A model generated the notes under the pieces. It searched no databases, was not told where the DNA came from, and saw nothing but the letters and a program-made list of their open reading frames with translations. A stretch of DNA of 64,000 nt from contig JAEUUC010000011.1 in assembly GCA_016787665.1 (NCBI GenBank), positions 310,001-374,000 on the forward strand, written 5' to 3'. This DNA comes from Cyclobacteriaceae bacterium. Lineage in GTDB: Bacteria; Bacteroidota; Bacteroidia; Cytophagales; Cyclobacteriaceae. Below are positions 26,438-35,574 of the stretch, piece after piece (the first letter of the stretch is position 1; each line of letters begins with the position of its first letter). The position numbers and the translations under genes are program-made.

Positions 26438-27360
26438 TGCGGGTGATATTGTTCGTTGCTCTGATTTGTCTGCGCGTTAAGGTATGCGGTCAATCATTTC
26501 AGACGTATGAGCAGCAGGTATCGGGCAGCAACATCAAACTAACCATGATTGCCGTGCCAGCCGGGAAATTTTCCATCGGCAGCAAAAGTATTTTGGCCGA
26601 TGCAGATGAAACTCCCGTAAAAGAAGTTTCCGTCAGTGCGTTTTGGATGGCCGAACACGAAATTACGTTTGCTGAGTGGGATGCCTTTTTTAAAGACATC
26701 AACCTGCCGCAGTCAAAAAATATTGATGGTGTTACCCGGCCTACACCGCAATACACAGACCTCACCTGGGGAATGGGACGTGAACCAAATAAACCCGCGA
26801 ATAGCATGAGCCAACAGGCGGCCATCATGTACTGCAAATGGTTGTATTCAAAAACGGGTATCTTTTTTCGTTTGCCTACTGAAGCTGAATGGGAGTATGC
26901 CTGCAAGGCAGGCGGCCAGGATGAGCTAAGCTTTGACGCGGAGCAACTCAAGCAACAGGCCTATTACGCAGGCAATAGCGGTGGAAAATTCCATGACGTA
27001 AAATCGCTGAAGCCCAACGCCTGGGGATTTTACGACATGCTCGGCAACCTTAGTGAATGGACACTTGATCAATATGCTCCGAATTACTACCAAACGCTAG
27101 CTCCTGCCGATCCTGTAACGGCACCGGCTTCGAAGTATCCGCGCACGGTACGCGGAGGCTCGTATCAGGACAAGGCTTCGGAGGTGCGTTGTAGTAACCG
27201 AATTCCCAGCGATGCCAAATGGAATCAGCGCGATCCGCAGATTCCCAAGAGCAGGTGGTGGCTTACCGATGGCATGTTTGTTGGGTTTCGGGTTGTGCGG
27301 CCCTTGAAACAACCCAGCGCAAGCGAGGTGGAAGCCTTTTACGCCCAGTACCTGAAATAG
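26437..27360 (+). CDS. SUMF1/FGE-fold protein, probably not a sulfatase activator
   Basis: A 307-residue exported protein of the formylglycine-generating-enzyme fold. Signal peptide MRVILFVALICLRVKVCG is followed by MIAVPAGKFSIGSKS, FWMAEHEITFAEWDAFF, FRLPTEAEWEYACKAGG, GFYDMLGNLSEWTLDQY, TVRGGSY and FVGFRVVRPL. Active FGE needs two nearby cysteines in the C-terminal segment; here only one Cys (EVRCSNRIP) remains there, so copper-dependent sulfatase maturation is unlikely. In Bacteroidota this fold is also used in gliding/T9SS proteins (GldK/GldJ), another possibility, though this copy is much shorter. The gene overlaps the RsmB-like gene by one base. Confidence 0.88.
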   Translation: MRVILFVALICLRVKVCGQSFQTYEQQVSGSNIKLTMIAVPAGKFSIGSKSILADADETPVKEVSVSAFWMAEHEITFAEWDAFFKDINLPQSKNIDGVTRPTPQYTDLTWGMGREPNKPANSMSQQAAIMYCKWLYSKTGIFFRLPTEAEWEYACKAGGQDELSFDAEQLKQQAYYAGNSGGKFHDVKSLKPNAWGFYDMLGNLSEWTLDQYAPNYYQTLAPADPVTAPASKYPRTVRGGSYQDKASEVRCSNRIPSDAKWNQRDPQIPKSRWWLTDGMFVGFRVVRPLKQPSASEVEAFYAQYLK

Positions 27361-27435
27361 GGGCTGACCACTTACCAACTTTGGAGTTGCGCAGTCAGTC
27401 TGGCATATGCTACCTTCCGATTAAATTCCAATCCT

Positions 27436-28785
27436 ATGAATGCGCCTAAGTCCACCCGCAGAGATTTTATCAAACAGACCACCATGGCTGCTGGTTCGCT
27501 CATGGCGATGCCGCTCGTCACGGAAGCCGGTTTTTTCAACACTTCCGTAGACGAAACCATTCGGGTGGCCCTGATCGGGTGCGGTGGCCGGGGAACCGGG
27601 GCCGCCCTGCAGGCCATGCTGGCCAACCGGAACGTTCGGTTGGTAGCGATGGCCGATGCCTTTCGTGATCGGCTGGACGACTGCTATAGCAATCTGATGC
27701 AGGATGATCTCTCTGACTGGAGCGGAGCAGCGGGAAATGTGAAGGCGCAGATAGCCGTAGCCGAGGAAAACAAATTTGTTGGCTTTGACGGTTATCGTCA
27801 AGCCATTCCCTTAGCCGATGTCGTTATCCTGACGACACCCCCGGGCTTTCGGCCACAACATTTTGAAGAGGCGATCCGGCAGGGCAAGCATGTTTTTATG
27901 GAAAAACCGGTGGCTACCGACCCGGCCGGAGTAAAGAAAGTATTGGATGCTGCTTTGATCGCGAAGCAGAAAAAACTAAACGTGGTAGTAGGCTTGCAGC
28001 GACATTACCAGAATTCTTACCGCGCGTTGTACGAAAAATATAAGAAGGGATTGATTGGTGACTTCGTATCGGCCCAGGCCTGGTGGAACAATGATGGGGT
28101 TTGGGTTAATCCGCGTCAGCCCGGGCAAACCGAAATGGAGTATCAGATGCGCAATTGGTATTATTTCAACTGGATATGTGGCGATCATATCGTGGAGCAA
28201 CACATTCATAACCTTGACGTAGTGAACTGGTTCAAGGGTGATTACCCGGTTAAGGCGCAGGGTATGGGCGGGCGCGAAGTGCGTAAGGGAAAAGACTTTG
28301 GTGAAATTTTCGATCACCACTATGTGGAATATCACTACGCAGACGGCAGCATACTTAACAGCCAATGCCGCCATATCAAAGGCACGCTGGCCAAAGTGGA
28401 TGAGCAGATCGTAGGTACCAAAGGAACGATTTACTGCGGAGCCATGAACATCGTAAACCGAAAAGGAACGGTGGTTTACCAATTTGATAAGTCAAAAGAA
28501 AACAACCCCTACCAAACCGAGCACGATGAATTATTTGCCGCCATTGCGAAGGGTGAGTACACGTTTGCCGATGCCGAAAATGGCGCCTACAGCACCATGA
28601 CGGCTATCCTCGGTCGGTTGGCGACCTATAGCGGACAACTGATGGAGTGGGATAAGGCGCTTAACTCAGGCTTAAGCCTGCAACCGACCCGGTACGCCTG
28701 GGATGCGGAGATGCCGGTAAAACCTAATGCGGACGGACTCTATCCCGTGGCCGTACCGGGTATTACTGGGCAAGCCACTGGATAA
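27436..28785 (+). CDS. Gfo/Idh/MocA family oxidoreductase with Tat-type signal
   Basis: A 449-residue NAD(P)-dependent oxidoreductase. The N-terminus STRRDFIKQTTMAAGSLMA is a twin-arginine signal, so it is likely exported with cofactor bound. The Rossmann fold is shown by IRVALIGCGGRGTGAAL, and the conserved Lys of the family sits in VFMEKPVATDPAG. DHIVEQHIHNLDVVNW resembles glycoside-acting members such as the GH109 relatives, so a sugar or glycoside substrate is plausible. It is 76 bp downstream of the SUMF1-fold gene and may function with the nearby sugar-isomerase-like protein. Confidence 0.92.
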   Translation: MNAPKSTRRDFIKQTTMAAGSLMAMPLVTEAGFFNTSVDETIRVALIGCGGRGTGAALQAMLANRNVRLVAMADAFRDRLDDCYSNLMQDDLSDWSGAAGNVKAQIAVAEENKFVGFDGYRQAIPLADVVILTTPPGFRPQHFEEAIRQGKHVFMEKPVATDPAGVKKVLDAALIAKQKKLNVVVGLQRHYQNSYRALYEKYKKGLIGDFVSAQAWWNNDGVWVNPRQPGQTEMEYQMRNWYYFNWICGDHIVEQHIHNLDVVNWFKGDYPVKAQGMGGREVRKGKDFGEIFDHHYVEYHYADGSILNSQCRHIKGTLAKVDEQIVGTKGTIYCGAMNIVNRKGTVVYQFDKSKENNPYQTEHDELFAAIAKGEYTFADAENGAYSTMTAILGRLATYSGQLMEWDKALNSGLSLQPTRYAWDAEMPVKPNADGLYPVAVPGITGQATG

Positions 28786-28839
28786 AGGTGGCCCAGAATG
28801 TCTTGATAGTGGTTAAAGATCTCCAATTTTCAAATGCGA

Positions 28840-29046
28840 CTACTCATTAAAAAAACTGCGGAGTGCCGACTTTTTATCGTATCGAAGGCAGGTGTACGGC
28901 ACTATTTCCGTTGCAGTTCCAGAAATTCTAATTTCATAAGTACCCTTTGGTAGGATTTTTTCCACAACACATTCAGAATGAAAATGCCGCTTATAGGCTC
29001 CTCCTCGCCAAATTTGGACTCCATCACCTTTTTTAAACTTATTCAT
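28840..29046 (-). CDS. Small hypothetical protein, SH3-like
   Basis: A 68-residue protein of unknown function. It begins MNKFKKGDGVQIWRGGAYK, a pattern seen in small SH3-like barrels (KGDxVxI), and continues with alternating hydrophobic strands (CVVEKILPKGTYEIRISG). It is rather AT-rich compared with its neighbours and lies between the Gfo/Idh gene (convergent) and the beta-propeller-like lipoprotein gene (same strand). Coding status is plausible from start, length and strand pattern but has no further support. Confidence 0.5.
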   Translation of the reverse strand: MNKFKKGDGVQIWRGGAYKRHFHSECVVEKILPKGTYEIRISGTATEIVPYTCLRYDKKSALRSFFNE

Positions 29047-29114
29047 GTGTTAACACTACGATCTTTCAGAAAAAAGGTTGTACCTCATCAAAAAGAATCT
29101 GGAAAAGGAAAAAG

Positions 29115-30308
29115 TTAGAAATCTGCCAAGGCCGTTTTCACTTGGTTAGCTTCATCGTCCGTCCACGCAAAAACGAGTTTGTTGCCCTGTTTTGTCATTT
29201 GTGGGAATCCGCTGGAGCGCGCATCCGAAGAGTTGGCAATCAGAACCGGGCCCCAAATCTCTCCAGAAGGTTTTACGCGTGCCAGTTTAATAGCGCCTCC
29301 CTCCATCCAAGTCACAGCTGCTTCTGACCCGTTCAGCAGTTCAATATCCACACGCCCAATGGTATTGCCCTGGGCCACTCGAATAGGTTCGCCAAATGTC
29401 TCGCCTCCGTCATTTGAGAAAACAACATTGACCTGGGCCTTATCATCTGGCATGGTAAACCAGGCAATCGCTACCCTATTGTTGGTAGCCGAAAGGCGAG
29501 GACCATTAACGGGGCATCCTTCAATTTTCCAGTTATCCTGAAAAACGGGCTTCGGTTCAGTCCATTTTTCATCTACCAGTCGCACAACGGATATGTCACG
29601 TACCTCGGAATGAGAACGGTCCCGGTAAATCACGATCGGCCCTTTGTCGGTAAGCGCTGCTGCCGTTTGACAGCAATCGCATGTTCGGTTGTCCAGTTCC
29701 CACTCGCTGAGCTTATTTCCGGAAGGGCTCACCACGGCAGCCCGCAGACTCATTTCACCATGATGTCCGTGATGGTCCAAGTCGGCCATACCCTCTGTCA
29801 CGGTATTTCGCCCATCCAGCCAGACTACCAAGAAGTTGGTTCCATACGGCAACAGTGAAACAAAGCCATGCTCAGCCTGCTTGCCGTCATCATGCAACAC
29901 AACCGCTCGCGTCCATGTTGCGCCTGCATCAACTGAAGTTGTCAACCTGACATCATACGAAAAGGTACCTTCACCACTTTTCTCTAAATAGTGTGCGATG
30001 TATTGCTTGTCGTTCGAAGCGATCATCGGGTAGTCAGCCCAATTGACGAACCAGTTGGTCCCGGAGTCAATTGGCACTGGCTCCGACCACTTCTCCCCGA
30101 CCAATTGGGAAAACTGTAACAGACTGGTATCGCCTTTTTCCTCAACCCAGGAAAGCAAAACCTGCCCGCCAGCAGATGTAAACAGAAATGGCTCGGCACT
30201 GACGGAATCGGCCGGTGAAACCATTTCGCGGAGTTGAAAATAAGTCTTGGTTTCCACACCACAGGCAGCGGCCAAAAAAAGTAGCGAGCAAAGTATCAAA
30301 CGGCCCAT
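29115..30308 (-). CDS. Sialidase-like (BNR-type) lipoprotein with HHGHH and CDCC motifs
   Basis: A 397-residue protein. The ATG at 30308 begins a lipoprotein signal, MGRLILCSLLFLAAAC, with Cys16 as lipidation site; a 32-codon upstream extension has no signal. The body has BNR/sialidase-like blades (VDAGATWTRAVVLHDDG, FSNDGGETFGEPIRVAQG). Residues 179-183 are HHGHH and 210-213 are CDCC, with a further GCPVNGP at about residue 259: features not found in ordinary sialidases and suggestive of metal binding. No Asp-box catalytic triad of a true sialidase is evident, so hydrolase activity is uncertain. Confidence 0.82.
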   Translation of the reverse strand: MGRLILCSLLFLAAACGVETKTYFQLREMVSPADSVSAEPFLFTSAGGQVLLSWVEEKGDTSLLQFSQLVGEKWSEPVPIDSGTNWFVNWADYPMIASNDKQYIAHYLEKSGEGTFSYDVRLTTSVDAGATWTRAVVLHDDGKQAEHGFVSLLPYGTNFLVVWLDGRNTVTEGMADLDHHGHHGEMSLRAAVVSPSGNKLSEWELDNRTCDCCQTAAALTDKGPIVIYRDRSHSEVRDISVVRLVDEKWTEPKPVFQDNWKIEGCPVNGPRLSATNNRVAIAWFTMPDDKAQVNVVFSNDGGETFGEPIRVAQGNTIGRVDIELLNGSEAAVTWMEGGAIKLARVKPSGEIWGPVLIANSSDARSSGFPQMTKQGNKLVFAWTDDEANQVKTALADF

Positions 30309-30421
30309 AACACGTGATTTAATCTGCAAAGCGAAAAATGCGATACCAAGGTCGGCTATTTCAACTTCGCTTTTGCCATTCCGCACGTTGCGTGCCATCG
30401 ACAAGGTGGCAACACCAATAA

Positions 30422-30443
30422 AAAAGCCCCTTTCGGGGCTTTT
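30422..30443 (-). terminator. Intrinsic terminator downstream of tRNA-Lys
   Basis: The hairpin AAAGCCCC-GAAA-GGGGCTTTT (read on the minus strand) follows the 3' end of tRNA-Lys by 12 bp and ends in a T-run. The symmetric A and T tracts would let it act in both directions. It lies between the tRNA and the lipoprotein gene. Confidence 0.8.
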
Positions 30444-30455
30444 GTGTCTCTGATG

Positions 30456-30528
30456 TGATCCCGCTGGGATTCGAACCCAGGACCCTTACATTAAAAGTGT
30501 AATGCTCTACCGGCTGAGCTACGAGATC
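30456..30528 (-). tRNA. tRNA-Lys (anticodon UUU)
   Basis: Folding the minus strand gives a 73-nt cloverleaf: a 7-bp acceptor stem GATCTCG/CGGGATC with one G-T pair, D-arm GCTC/GAGC, anticodon stem TTACA/TGTAA with loop CTTTTAA (anticodon TTT), and T-arm CTGGG/CCCAG with loop TTCGAAT. The discriminator is A and the CCA end is not encoded. Confidence 0.97.
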
Positions 30529-30632
30529 GATCCTTCACGCGTTGGTGAATTTCCTTTACTTTTGAACCTGTTTTAAGGGTTTTTCCGTAAACGAGGTCGC
30601 AAAGGTAACACGATCCAAAAACTTTACAAACC

Positions 30633-31361
30633 GTGGTTTTGAAAATTCTGAAAGCACTTTTTTTGTGGATAACTCCGCTAGGGTTTGCCTTGGCGCAGCC
30701 TTCGACACATCTCCAAAAAGGTGATTCGGCCTTTGCCGCACGGCAGTACCGGCTTGCCCTTCAAGAATACCAGGTAGTGGAAAAAGCAGGCTTTGGATCA
30801 CCGGCTATGTTGCTGAAAATGGCGTACATCCATGAGGGACTCAGCCAGGTTGCACCCAGCCTGCGATACCTTAGCTTATATCATGCGCGCACGGGGGATC
30901 CGGCTGCCGAACAAAAAATTCAAACCCTGGCCGAGAAGAATCAACTCAACGGCTACCAGCTGACTGACGGGGAAAAGCTCCGGCAATTGGTCGCCAAACA
31001 AAAAATGTCCATCAGCATTCTTCTGGTCACGCTCGTTGTGGCCCTGGCCGGACTAATCTCTTTTCAAAAATTCAGACGAAATCAGGCAAACCGGGCAATC
31101 ATCTCATTGCTGGTCGTAGGCTGCCTGGCGCTGGCCTGGAATCAGTATGCCAACCGCCCCACGCAATACGGCATTTTGAATGGAACCACCAACTATCTGA
31201 TGAACGGCCCTTCGGCCGGGGCGGGGTTAATGTCGATTCAAAAGGATGGGCACCGGGTAAAAATAATCGGGCGACAAGATGTCTGGTTAGCAGTTGTCTG
31301 GAACAGCAAAACGGTTTTTGTTCGTGAAAATCAGCTCCTCACGCTGGGGCCCATTCAATAG
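30633..31361 (+). CDS. TPR/SH3-like membrane protein
   Basis: A 242-residue protein with signal peptide (ILKALFLWITPLGFALAQ), a short TPR region (LQKGDSAFAARQYRLALQEYQVVEKAG), two hydrophobic helices around 126-165 (ILLVTLVVALAGLISF and AIISLLVVGCLALAW) and a C-terminal SH3-like strand set (VKIIGRQDVWLAVVWNSKTVFVRENQL). This layout resembles BatE of the aerotolerance operon, but no batA-D genes are nearby. The start is GTG 30633 or the in-frame TTG at 30639; there is no ATG. It overlaps the stop of the convergent T9SS protein by 7 bp. Confidence 0.78.
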   Translation: MVLKILKALFLWITPLGFALAQPSTHLQKGDSAFAARQYRLALQEYQVVEKAGFGSPAMLLKMAYIHEGLSQVAPSLRYLSLYHARTGDPAAEQKIQTLAEKNQLNGYQLTDGEKLRQLVAKQKMSISILLVTLVVALAGLISFQKFRRNQANRAIISLLVVGCLALAWNQYANRPTQYGILNGTTNYLMNGPSAGAGLMSIQKDGHRVKIIGRQDVWLAVVWNSKTVFVRENQLLTLGPIQ

Positions 31362-34072
31362 TGAATGGACACGCTGCCCTTATACTCCCGTTGGGAGAAC
31401 GTGATGTAGTAATAGTACACGCCTGGTGGCTGATCTTTCGCATACCAGCGAAATGTACGGTCTGTACTTTCAAAAACACGCTCACCCCATCGGTTGTAGA
31501 TCCGCACCGCCTGGAACTGGTTAATGCAATTGTCAAGTGGTAAGAAACTTTGAAGGGCGACTTCACCTGCTCCGCACGTGGATGGTTCAATACCCTCGAG
31601 CGCGAAATAGTCGTTACAACCGTCATTGTTAGGGGTAAAAACATTAGGAGGCAGAAATTGCGCATCGGTGCTCACGATGTCGGCCATGCGGATCTTCACA
31701 GCTACCGTGTCGGCACTGGCATTATAGCAGCGATCATCCGCAAGCCGAAACACAAAATCGTATTCATGCTCATACACCCCATTCTCAAAAATGGAACAGT
31801 CAGGCGACCACAGCAACTGGCTTTGCACTTGCACCTGACCGGAGGCAGGCGCGAACGTGAATCCCTGCGGAGGCACCGTACCGGTCGCTGAAATCAGTTC
31901 CAATGTCAATTGATCCGGCTGTGGCGTTCGATCGGCATCGGTACCAACTAGTGTAAGCGCAATGGGCTCACCCAACGTCAGGTTCAGGTTGCTGATAAGT
32001 GGCGATTGATCGGTGTTCAGTACGGTAAGCCTGGGCTCCGCGTTATCGGGCGGAAGAACCTTTACCTCGACATCAACCGTATCGGCTTTGTAGAAGCGGC
32101 ATTTGTTCGCGTTGTCGACCACAATAAACCGCAACACGAAAGTGTCCCTTTCCTTCAGATTAACCGTGCTGCAGGTGAGGTCCCACTGAACCTGAGATGC
32201 CACTTCACTGCGAGCGGTGGCTGGTGCTACGGAAATACCGTAGTCGGCTAGGTTGAATCCGACCCCCTGCCCCGAAAGAACCAGTAGGTCGTTGTCCACA
32301 AAATCTTCGCCCCGAACTGAAAAACGGAGCGACTCGTTCACTTTGCGGGTAATGCCAGTAACCCTTCGCTCCAGCGGATTAGGCGTCAGGTCAGTATCAA
32401 TCAACGGATCAGCATTACCCGGAATACGCACGGCAAGCGAATACCGGGCACTCACCGGATTACTCTGGTTGCACTCATCCACATCGTTGGCCACGATGCG
32501 AACAACAAAATTGGTGCGCCTGGTAAAGTCATAAATATCACAAAAGGCATCCCAATCGAGCCGGGCGCGCACCAGTCCGGGCTCTTGCTGCAGCACGGTA
32601 AAACGCATACCGGCATTGGCGAGCACGAAGCCATCCGTCACCACATTAACCAGAAGAGGGTCAAGGTCTGCATCGCGGATTTCAATGTTCCAGGAAGCCG
32701 CATCGCCCTCTTCCAGCAGTTGAGTGACGTTACTCGAAGTCACAAAAACCGGAGGCGCATTGGCAGGCGGCTGTACCGTGACATTTACTTTCAGCGTGTC
32801 GTAGAGTGGCAGCGCACACGCGTCATCAAACGCCAAAATGCCAATTTGCGCAGCCCCTCCTTCAAAAAACGGACACCGGTCAAAGCATATCGAAAAATCA
32901 ACCGTACTTCCGTTAGTCAACACTGCCGATCGAACTACAGGCAGAATGCCACTGACATCACCCTTAAAATTCAGTGGGATGGCGCGCAGGGTCACCCGCT
33001 CGGTAAAGTTGTTCGAAATTTTTGATGCATCGGGGTCCGATATCCGAACCTGAATGCATCGTTCATCGTCCGGCACAGCGTTGGAAAAACTAACGGACAT
33101 CTCCTCATCAAAGGCAAAGGATGGGTCATTCAGACGCTTTCCTAAAATCTGGGGTGGAGACGAATCGGGGCATTGATCAACCACCAACATTTGAAAATCA
33201 CGCCTGACTTCTCCGAGTTTAATTCCATCCCTATACTCCTCACATTTAACGGCAAAAACAAAAAGGCCTTGGACTGTAGGCGTTACGGTTAGAAATCCCT
33301 CCTGACTTATGCGCAAATCCGGGGCGCCTCCCAAAATGTTATTGAAACTGAACGGGCTTCGCCATTGCACGACAGGATAGGGAGCGGGATTCGGTCCACC
33401 CGGGGGTATCGCCTGCGCGGAAAGGGTATTGAGCGGCTCCACCAACGAGTACACGAGCGAGTCGCCATCATCATCAACACCTCCGAAATTGACATAATAC
33501 GGTTTGAAGGGACAAGCGTAGTCATTAAGGGGCGGAAACAAACGAGGCGTTGAGTTAATAAACGGCTCACCGTTGCGGGTAATCGGAGGAAATTCCAGGT
33601 AAAAAGTCTGGCCCGCGAAGTTTTGAAAGTTAGGCGTGTTGGGTGGTGGAGCCAGGCTCACCACATTAGTAATTTGGTAGTTCCGGCAGCAACGTTCCCA
33701 GACTACGTAGTACCCGGCAGGGTCGCTGAACCGATCATCGGAGAGCTCTATCTCGCGGGAGTACTCCAACTTGTCGGTGACAATCTCGCCATTGGAGCAC
33801 TCGGGCTGCGTGTATGACACAGCGGACTCACGGACCAGCGGAAGATTGATTAACGAAATCATGACGGCATTGTCACGCTTTCTGAAAATTCTGGCATTCA
33901 CAGAAAAATCCTTGGCCCCTGGAACTCCATTAATCTTGTCGAAATACAGGATCAGGTTAAGCCGATACCGATTCGGGCCCAGGTATTTGAGCTCAAACTC
34001 CCCACCCACAATATGGGAAGCCGACAACGGCAGCGCCATCAGGATCAGAATCGCCAAAAAAACCTTTTTCAT
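31355..34072 (-). CDS. Secreted cell-surface protein with T9SS type-B sorting domain
   Basis: A 905-residue exported protein. Signal peptide MKKVFLAILILMALPLSA is followed by SHIVGGEFELKYLG, an opening seen in many Bacteroidota surface proteins. Four repeated cadherin/Ig-like modules follow, each with the pattern DADxxPL...F...SEVxxQVQWDLTC or a similar closing segment. The C-terminal 90 residues, FLPPNVFTPNNDGCNDYF to VYYYYITFSQREYKGSV, form the gliding-motility-associated type-B CTD that directs export through the type IX secretion system. Likely adhesin or gliding component; specific partner unknown. Confidence 0.93.
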   Translation of the reverse strand: MKKVFLAILILMALPLSASHIVGGEFELKYLGPNRYRLNLILYFDKINGVPGAKDFSVNARIFRKRDNAVMISLINLPLVRESAVSYTQPECSNGEIVTDKLEYSREIELSDDRFSDPAGYYVVWERCCRNYQITNVVSLAPPPNTPNFQNFAGQTFYLEFPPITRNGEPFINSTPRLFPPLNDYACPFKPYYVNFGGVDDDGDSLVYSLVEPLNTLSAQAIPPGGPNPAPYPVVQWRSPFSFNNILGGAPDLRISQEGFLTVTPTVQGLFVFAVKCEEYRDGIKLGEVRRDFQMLVVDQCPDSSPPQILGKRLNDPSFAFDEEMSVSFSNAVPDDERCIQVRISDPDASKISNNFTERVTLRAIPLNFKGDVSGILPVVRSAVLTNGSTVDFSICFDRCPFFEGGAAQIGILAFDDACALPLYDTLKVNVTVQPPANAPPVFVTSSNVTQLLEEGDAASWNIEIRDADLDPLLVNVVTDGFVLANAGMRFTVLQQEPGLVRARLDWDAFCDIYDFTRRTNFVVRIVANDVDECNQSNPVSARYSLAVRIPGNADPLIDTDLTPNPLERRVTGITRKVNESLRFSVRGEDFVDNDLLVLSGQGVGFNLADYGISVAPATARSEVASQVQWDLTCSTVNLKERDTFVLRFIVVDNANKCRFYKADTVDVEVKVLPPDNAEPRLTVLNTDQSPLISNLNLTLGEPIALTLVGTDADRTPQPDQLTLELISATGTVPPQGFTFAPASGQVQVQSQLLWSPDCSIFENGVYEHEYDFVFRLADDRCYNASADTVAVKIRMADIVSTDAQFLPPNVFTPNNDGCNDYFALEGIEPSTCGAGEVALQSFLPLDNCINQFQAVRIYNRWGERVFESTDRTFRWYAKDQPPGVYYYYITFSQREYKGSVSIHY

Positions 34073-34086
34073 ATCAACTGAGCTGA

Positions 34087-34115
34087 AATTTAATCAATTT
34101 GCGATCGATTAAATT
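34087..34115. promoter_or_regulatory. 9-bp inverted repeat in a divergent intergenic region (operator candidate)
   Basis: AATTTAATC (34087-34095) and GATTAAATT (34107-34115) form a perfect inverted repeat with an 11-bp spacer in the 57-bp gap between the divergent T9SS protein and rlmD genes. The size and spacing fit a dimeric repressor site; no cognate regulator is nearby. Confidence 0.45.
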
Positions 34116-34129
34116 CTATACCTGCCAAG

Positions 34130-35557
34130 ATGAGTAACCCGCTGAAAAAAGGTGACCAGCTCACGGGGATAACACTACAAACCATGGCGGCCGAGGGTAA
34201 ATGCATAGCCCGGCATAATGGCCAGGTGATTTTCGTGCAGGGGGGTGCTCCCGGTGATGTGGTTTCCATTTCACTTACGAAAATCAAAAGCAGTTTTCTT
34301 GAAGGACGGGTTGTATCGATTGAAGCGCAATCGCCTTTTCGCTCCGAGCCTTTTTGCCAGCACTTTGGGTTATGCGGTGGTTGCAGCTGGCAGCATATCC
34401 AATACGGGGAGCAACTCAAATACAAACAACAGCAAGTGGTCGATCATCTGGAACGAATCGGTGGGCTTTCGTTACCGCCTATTCGCCCCATCATGGGTTC
34501 GGAAAGAACGCAGTACTACCGCAACAAACTCGATTACACTTTTACGGCCGACCGATGGCGAACCCGCGATGAATTGAATACCGAGCAGGCAGCCGAAAAT
34601 TGGCTGGGATTGGGGTATCATATTCCCCGCATGTATGACCGCGTGTTTGATGTGCAGAACTGTTATCTGCAACCCGATCCATCCAATGCCATTCGCTTGC
34701 TGGCACGCCAAACAGCCCTCGACAACCAGATTCCTTTTTTTGATTTGCGTAAGCAGGTTGGGTTTTTACGGACACTGACCATCCGCACCACAACCCGGGG
34801 CGAGACCATGATCATATTACAGGTCACCTATGACGAAATGCCCTGGATTGAAAAAATGCTGGCTACCCTTACCGGTGCATTCCCCCAAATCACCTCAGCA
34901 TTTTATGTTATCAATGGCAAACGAAATGACACCTTTCACGATCTGGATATGGTGTGCTGGAAGGGTAACGCCTATATCACCGAGTACATGCCTACGGCCG
35001 TGGGTGATGGCGAGTTGCAGTTTCGCGTAGGCCCCAAGTCATTCTATCAGACGAATTCCCAGCAGGCATTCCAACTCTACCGGGCAGCCTGGCAAATGGC
35101 CAATCTCACGGGAAAAGAATTGGTCTATGACCTGTATACCGGCACCGGTACAATCGCTAATTTCGTAGCGCCCCACGCACGTCATGTAGTAGGGCTTGAA
35201 TACGTTGCCGATGCCATTGAGGATGCCCGCGTAAATTCTCAAATCAATAACATACCGAACACGTCCTTCTTTGCGGGAGATATGAAGGATCTTCTCAATG
35301 AGCCTCTTTTACGCGAGCATGGCCAGCCCGATGTCGTGATTACGGATCCACCCCGGGCGGGTATGCACGAAAATGTGTGCACTATGCTCCTGAAAGCAGA
35401 GCCTAAAAGAATCGTTTACGTGAGTTGCAATCCGGCCACACAGGCACGCGACCTGTCGATCCTAAGTGCCCAATATGAAATCGCAGCCGTTCAGCCGGTC
35501 GATATGTTTCCGCACACAATACACGTTGAAAACATTGTTTCACTAACACGGAAATGA
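34130..35557 (+). CDS. rlmD: 23S rRNA (uracil-C5)-methyltransferase, RlmD family
   Basis: Methylates a uridine in 23S rRNA (U1939 in E. coli RlmD). The 475-residue protein has an N-terminal TRAM domain (LTGITLQTMAAEGKCIARHNGQVIFV), a 4Fe-4S site from CQHFGLCGGC near residue 75 with a fourth Cys in DVQNCYL, the SAM motif LVYDLYTGTGTIANFV, DPPRAGMH and the catalytic Cys in VYVSCNPATQARDL. Divergent from the surface protein gene and 17 bp ahead of the aminotransferase. Close relatives (TrmA/RlmCD) methylate other sites, so the exact uridine is inferred. Confidence 0.93.
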   Translation: MSNPLKKGDQLTGITLQTMAAEGKCIARHNGQVIFVQGGAPGDVVSISLTKIKSSFLEGRVVSIEAQSPFRSEPFCQHFGLCGGCSWQHIQYGEQLKYKQQQVVDHLERIGGLSLPPIRPIMGSERTQYYRNKLDYTFTADRWRTRDELNTEQAAENWLGLGYHIPRMYDRVFDVQNCYLQPDPSNAIRLLARQTALDNQIPFFDLRKQVGFLRTLTIRTTTRGETMIILQVTYDEMPWIEKMLATLTGAFPQITSAFYVINGKRNDTFHDLDMVCWKGNAYITEYMPTAVGDGELQFRVGPKSFYQTNSQQAFQLYRAAWQMANLTGKELVYDLYTGTGTIANFVAPHARHVVGLEYVADAIEDARVNSQINNIPNTSFFAGDMKDLLNEPLLREHGQPDVVITDPPRAGMHENVCTMLLKAEPKRIVYVSCNPATQARDLSILSAQYEIAAVQPVDMFPHTIHVENIVSLTRK

Positions 35558-35574
35558 CTTTTCCGATTTGATGT

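Noticed and set aside
27436..28785. Sulfatase or glycoside-utilisation locus built from the SUMF1-fold, Gfo/Idh and isomerase-like genes
   Set aside because: There is no sulfatase, glycosidase or SusCD pair in the immediate region and the isomerase-like gene is on the other strand; the grouping is suggestive only.
30633..31361. BatE of an aerotolerance operon
   Set aside because: The TPR/SH3 layout is similar, but batA, batB, batC and batD are absent on both sides.
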